Shown: in pieces, positions 40,685 to 43,512 of the stretch
How the letters are laid out: every line of letters begins with the position of its first letter
How positions within the stretch are numbered: the stretch's first letter is position 1
Source of the DNA: Saprospiraceae bacterium
GTDB taxonomy: Bacteria > Bacteroidota > Bacteroidia > Chitinophagales > Saprospiraceae
Direction of reading: 5' to 3'
Length of the DNA stretch: 43,512 nucleotides
NCBI GenBank assembly: GCA_025056735.1
Contig: JANWVR010000075.1
Coordinates: 1 to 43,512, forward strand
Translations under genes and position numbers: made by a program
Notes under the pieces: model-generated
The model's database searches: none
What the model saw: the letters and a program-made list of their open reading frames with translations, nothing else
Told to the model about the DNA's origin: nothing

Positions 40685-41806
40685 ATGATCCAACTTTTGC
40701 GTCCGCCTTTTCCCTCCATACTCTTGCTCTTGCTCGCTGCCTGTGCAGACTCGCCAAAGCAAGCTACTGGAGCCTTCGTGCCACAGGCCGAACGCCCCAG
40801 AAATATCATCCTGCTCATCGGCGACGGCATGGCCACCCCTCAAATCAGCGCATCCCTTTATTGGCGCGGCGTCGGGCGTTCGGTATGGGAGCAGTTCCCC
40901 GTCGTAGGCTTTCATCAAACCCACGCCCACGATGAGCGCGTAACCGACTCTGCCGCCGGTGCCACGGCCTTCGCCTGCGGACGCAAAACAAAAAACGGCG
41001 CCATCGGCCTTGTGCCGCCCGATTACACACCCTGCCGGACCATCCTGGAAGAACTCTCCGACCGCGGCTGGGCCACCGGCATGGCAGTTACCTGCTCGGC
41101 TACGCACGCCACGCCCGCCTGCTTCGTCGCTCATCAAGACCTGCGCGCCTTCTCCGAGTATATTGCTGAGGACTACCTGAAAGTCAAACTCGATTGCTTC
41201 ATCGGCGGCGGCAGCGGATACTTCAACGACCGCCCTGACCGGCGCAACCTGCTCGACTCGCTCCGACGGCGCGGATACATCATCCGACTGGGAACCGCGT
41301 TCAACCATCTGCCCTTAGACGGTTCGGCGCCCTTCTACCTCTTCACCTCCGACCGCGAACCACCCAGCGCCCACGAAGGCCGCCGATACCTGCCCAGCGC
41401 CACCGCCAAAGCTTGCGAATACCTCCAAAAACGCAGCCCAAAAGGCTTCTTCCTCATGGTGGAAGGCAGCCAGATTGACTGGGCCCTCCACGCCAACGAC
41501 GTCAACTGGCTCAAAGCCGAAATGCGCGACTTCGAAGCCGCGGTAATCGAAGCCCTCCGATTCGCCCAGCAAAACGGCGAAACCTTAGTCATCGTTACCG
41601 GCGACCATGAATGCGGCGGCATGAGCCTCAATACCGCCAAAAATCCCAAACAATTCGAACCCGCCTTCACCGCACGCCTGCACTCCGCCGCTATGGTCCC
41701 TGTCTTCGCCTACGGCCCGCAAGCCCGCCTCTTCTCCGGGGTGTACGACAACACCGACATCTACTTCAAAATGTGGAAGGCCTTGGGAATGGAAAATGGA
41801 AAGTGA
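40685..41806 (+). CDS. Alkaline phosphatase (PhoA type) lipoprotein
   Basis: A 373-residue metal-dependent phosphomonoesterase with a signal peptide and lipobox LAAC (Cys20), so it is anchored in the envelope. Active-site elements are IILLIGDGM (Asp47, metal), VTDSAAGATAFACGRKT (Ser89, nucleophile), ATHATPACF, MVEGSQIDWALHAND and VTGDHECGGM. It is shorter than the E. coli enzyme, as is common for this branch. The start at 40685 fits the signal peptide. The last residues (MENGK) are encoded by the beginning of a 7-bp repeat array, so the original C-terminus may have been replaced. No Pho-box-like repeat is seen upstream of lolD or this gene. Confidence 0.92.
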   Translation: MIQLLRPPFPSILLLLLAACADSPKQATGAFVPQAERPRNIILLIGDGMATPQISASLYWRGVGRSVWEQFPVVGFHQTHAHDERVTDSAAGATAFACGRKTKNGAIGLVPPDYTPCRTILEELSDRGWATGMAVTCSATHATPACFVAHQDLRAFSEYIAEDYLKVKLDCFIGGGSGYFNDRPDRRNLLDSLRRRGYIIRLGTAFNHLPLDGSAPFYLFTSDREPPSAHEGRRYLPSATAKACEYLQKRSPKGFFLMVEGSQIDWALHANDVNWLKAEMRDFEAAVIEALRFAQQNGETLVIVTGDHECGGMSLNTAKNPKQFEPAFTARLHSAAMVPVFAYGPQARLFSGVYDNTDIYFKMWKALGMENGK

Positions 41807-41862
41807 AAAGTGAAAAGTGAAAAGTGAAAAGTGAAAAGTGAAAAGTGAAAAGTGAAAAGTGG
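41795..41862 (+). repeat. 7-bp microsatellite (GTGAAAA)n at the phoA 3' end
   Basis: Eight perfect copies of GTGAAAA run from 41803 to 41858, with degenerate copies on both sides. The stop codon of phoA (41804-41806) is formed by the first perfect copy. Confidence 0.95.
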
Positions 41863-41953
41863 AAAAATCGCCGAAAGTCTTCTGATATTATTTTTTGCGA
41901 ATCATTTCAATTTTTTTAGGATAAAAATTCTGTTTTAAGGGCCATTACTTTTA

Positions 41954-41973
41954 ATTTTTCATTCTTCATTTTT
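41954..41973 (-). repeat. Short ATGAAAA-type repeat in opposite orientation
   Basis: Reads AAAAATGAAGAATGAAAAA on the minus strand, just upstream of the YejK/NdpA gene. It is inverted relative to the array at 41795-41862. Between them (41863-41953) there is AT-rich DNA with no gene. Confidence 0.75.
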
Positions 41974-41984
41974 AAATTCCAAAC

Positions 41985-43034
41985 ATGTTTGATTTCAGCA
42001 ATGCCCATCTGCGCCGCGTCGCTGTTGCCTGGGTTGGCGCCAAGACCCGAAACGAGGGCGTTTATCTGCCCAAGCAAATTCTCGTCCCGCCCCACGACGT
42101 TGTGCATGAATGGCTGCTGGGCGCCTTCCTCAAACCCTTTGAGAAAATGGCTGAGTTCTTCTATTTCTTTCATGAAGAGGACGTCAGCCATCACCCGGTA
42201 TTCCAATCCTGTCATACGCTTTTCCATGACCCGGACGCCCTGCCCGAAGAGGCTACCCGCTTAGCCCAGCGCCTCTACGAACATTCCGAAAACAGCCGCA
42301 TGCAGGGCGGCGAGTTTTTACTCATGTACTTCGAAGGCATCGTCCTGGGTGGCGAAACCACCTCTGCCCTCGGCCTGTGGAAAGTGCAAAACCCTCAGCA
42401 GTTCCTCCATGTCGAGCGCTTGCCCGAACAGTACGCTCTCAGTGTGCGCAGCGGCATCTCGCCCGAAAAACCCGAAACGGCCGCCCTTATCTTTAACCTC
42501 GACGAAGTGGACGGCTACCGCCTCTGCGCCATAGATACCGTGTCCAAACGCGACGAACGCTCATTCTGGAAAGACGACTTCCTCCGCCTCCGACCTGTAG
42601 AAGACCACTACTTCCAGACCCGACACTACATCGCCCTATCCAGCGAATTTATCCAGCACAAATTGCCCCATCAATTCGGCCTCGACCGCACCGACCAACT
42701 CGATGCGCTTTATCGCTCAGGCCTTTACTTCAAAGAAAACGAACACTTCGACGCCGACCAGTATGCCAAAACGCTTTTCCCAGATGAAGAACAACAGCAA
42801 GCCTTCCAGACCTATCGCGAGGAATACGCTCAGGCCTACGCCGTTCCTCTTGAAGATCGCTTCGACATCAGCAAACCCGCCGTCAAAAAAGAATTCAAAA
42901 TCCTCAAAAGCGTCATCAAATTAGACAAAAACTTCCACATCTACGTCCACGGCCGCCGCGACCTCATCGAGCGCGGATACGACGAAGTGCGAGGAAAAAA
43001 GTACTACAAGGTTTATTTTGACGAAGAGGAGTAA
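41985..43034 (+). CDS. Nucleoid-associated protein, YejK/NdpA family
   Basis: A 349-residue protein of the 37-kDa nucleoid-associated family. It begins FSNAHLRRVAVAWVGAKTRNEGVYL and continues LGAFLKPFEKMAEFFYFFHEEDVSHHPVF, then LYEHSENSRMQGGEFLLMYFEGIVLGGE, which together match the family pattern. The C-terminal part (DRFDISKPAVKKEFKILKSVIKLDKNFHIYVHG) is the conserved DNA-binding-like region. The family coats the nucleoid in enterobacteria; its role in Bacteroidota is not settled. The start at 41985 directly follows the inverted heptamer repeat. A charged tail (YFDEEE) ends the protein. Confidence 0.88.
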   Translation: MFDFSNAHLRRVAVAWVGAKTRNEGVYLPKQILVPPHDVVHEWLLGAFLKPFEKMAEFFYFFHEEDVSHHPVFQSCHTLFHDPDALPEEATRLAQRLYEHSENSRMQGGEFLLMYFEGIVLGGETTSALGLWKVQNPQQFLHVERLPEQYALSVRSGISPEKPETAALIFNLDEVDGYRLCAIDTVSKRDERSFWKDDFLRLRPVEDHYFQTRHYIALSSEFIQHKLPHQFGLDRTDQLDALYRSGLYFKENEHFDADQYAKTLFPDEEQQQAFQTYREEYAQAYAVPLEDRFDISKPAVKKEFKILKSVIKLDKNFHIYVHGRRDLIERGYDEVRGKKYYKVYFDEEE

Positions 43035-43057
43035 GCCAGAATAGAAAGACAGGCATT

Positions 43058-43288
43058 TTGGCACAAAATTGGCAGCAGTTGGCTAACGAACATACGGCCA
43101 AACGCCAAAACGTGTGTGCTATGAGAAAACATTGGGAAAATGTAAGGGCAGAGCATGTCCTCGAAGCCATAAATTTGTTTGAACGCTCAAGGAAAAAAAA
43201 GCCTTTGGCCGCGCGAAATACCTTTTTGCTTTATGAAGGTAAAATGTATTTAGCGCAGCACGCTCGAGGCATGGCTTACGAGAAATAA
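43058..43288 (+). pseudogene. Truncated restriction-type (ScoMcrA-like) head domain remnant
   Basis: A frame of 76 residues starting at TTG 43058, or 55 residues from ATG 43121 (MRKHWENVRAEHVLEAINL). The stretch WENVRAEHVLEAINLFE followed by ARNTFLLYEGKMYLAQHARGMAYE resembles, from memory, the N-terminal head domain of McrA/HNH-type nucleases, which continues further in full-length proteins. Here a stop comes directly after GMAYEK, and no other frame downstream continues the domain. It is most likely a decayed fragment; a small independent protein cannot be excluded. Confidence 0.5.
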
Positions 43289-43364
43289 TCGCTGCCAAAC
43301 CATAGGAACTTTCCCAGACATGGCTTCCTGTTCAGAGCCAATCTTGATATGACTAAAAATACCC

Positions 43365-43512
43365 ATGAGTCAAACCTATCACCAAACTTATCCAACTATG
43401 AACGAGACAATCTTCCTGAATGAGTCCAATGTAACCGTAACAAACTCGCGGTTTATCGTCAGCGGACAAACTTATGCCCTTGCAGGCGTTACTTCAGTGA
43501 AAACGAACCGAA
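43365..43512 (+). CDS. DUF6232-like protein, N-terminal part (runs off the window)
   Basis: An open frame from ATG 43365 (alternative 43398, MNETIFLNESN) to the right edge. The segment NVTVTNSRFIVSGQTYALAG followed by VTSVKT resembles the N-terminal beta domain of DUF6232-type membrane proteins, in which two transmembrane helices usually follow. Only about 49 residues are visible, so the assignment rests on one motif. It shows no overlap with the remnant upstream. Confidence 0.6.
   Translation, partial: MSQTYHQTYPTMNETIFLNESNVTVTNSRFIVSGQTYALAGVTSVKTNR

Noticed and set aside
41803..41858. CRISPR or origin iteron array
   Set aside because: The unit is a 7-bp microsatellite without spacers; no dnaA or rep gene and no DnaA boxes were recognised nearby.
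41888..41899. A -7 box (ATTTTTTG) for the YejK/NdpA gene
   Set aside because: The first two bases do not match TAnnTTTG and there is no -33 TTG, so it was not listed as a promoter.

Overview
The window looks like chromosomal DNA of a free-living Gram-negative member of the Bacteroidota. The reasons are repeated Bacteroidota-type promoters (-33 TTG/TTTG, 19-21 bp spacer, -7 TAnnTTTG), lipid A genes (lpxB, lpxK), a TonB-dependent receptor with an N-terminal carboxypeptidase-regulatory-like domain, several lipoproteins, a DUF5362-like pair and an HD-PycTM protein. The genus cannot be read from the sequence. Most genes are housekeeping or envelope genes. I see no insertion sequence, phage, CRISPR array or integron.

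Layout. 1-150: 51-bp tandem palindromic repeats running into the 3' end of a TolC-like gene, followed on the minus strand by its TetR-type regulator. 2.5-5.3 kb: fatty acid desaturase, pirin, membrane-anchored GH25 lysozyme. 5.5-11.7 kb: GAPDH, then a TonB receptor plus beta-helix lipoprotein operon behind three 11-bp-spaced TTAAYW repeats that resemble a Pho box, then a small lipoprotein. 11.7-18.3 kb: nspC (minus), greA, HIT protein, GH113-like hydrolase, HD-PycTM membrane protein, polyprenol-phosphate mannosyltransferase, lpxB. 18.3-23.4 kb (minus): vanadium haloperoxidase/PAP2-like lipoprotein and the str cluster rpsL-rpsG-fusA, in which fusA is separated by a terminator-like hairpin. 23.5-30.5 kb: N-carbamoylputrescine amidase, TrmH, GT2, and a single 1363-residue protein joining a GH13 alpha-amylase to a GH31 transglucosylase-like enzyme. 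30.5-35 kb (minus): two DUF5362-like membrane proteins, two FkbM methyltransferases, recO and an MtfA-like protein with a broken HExxH. 35.2-43.5 kb: tRNA-Phe, lpxK, murQ, a plant-like GDP-mannose 3,5-epimerase, GT4, lolD, a phoA-type lipoprotein, a YejK/NdpA protein, a remnant of a restriction-type head domain, and the start of a DUF6232-like gene.

Themes. Envelope building and turnover dominate (lpxB, lpxK, lolD, murQ, GH25, glycosyltransferases, GME, FkbM proteins). nspC and the amidase belong to polyamine synthesis. The TonB/beta-helix pair and the alkaline phosphatase hint at phosphorus scavenging, but only the TonB pair carries the box. A family of 7-bp repeats (GTGAAAA/ATGAAAA) sits directly after the stop codons of recO and phoA.

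The strongest candidates for something new are the GH13-GH31 fusion, the solitary HD-PycTM protein, the Pho-box-like control of the TonB/beta-helix pair, the gene-end repeat families, and -7 boxes placed so close to two start codons that the mRNAs may be leaderless.
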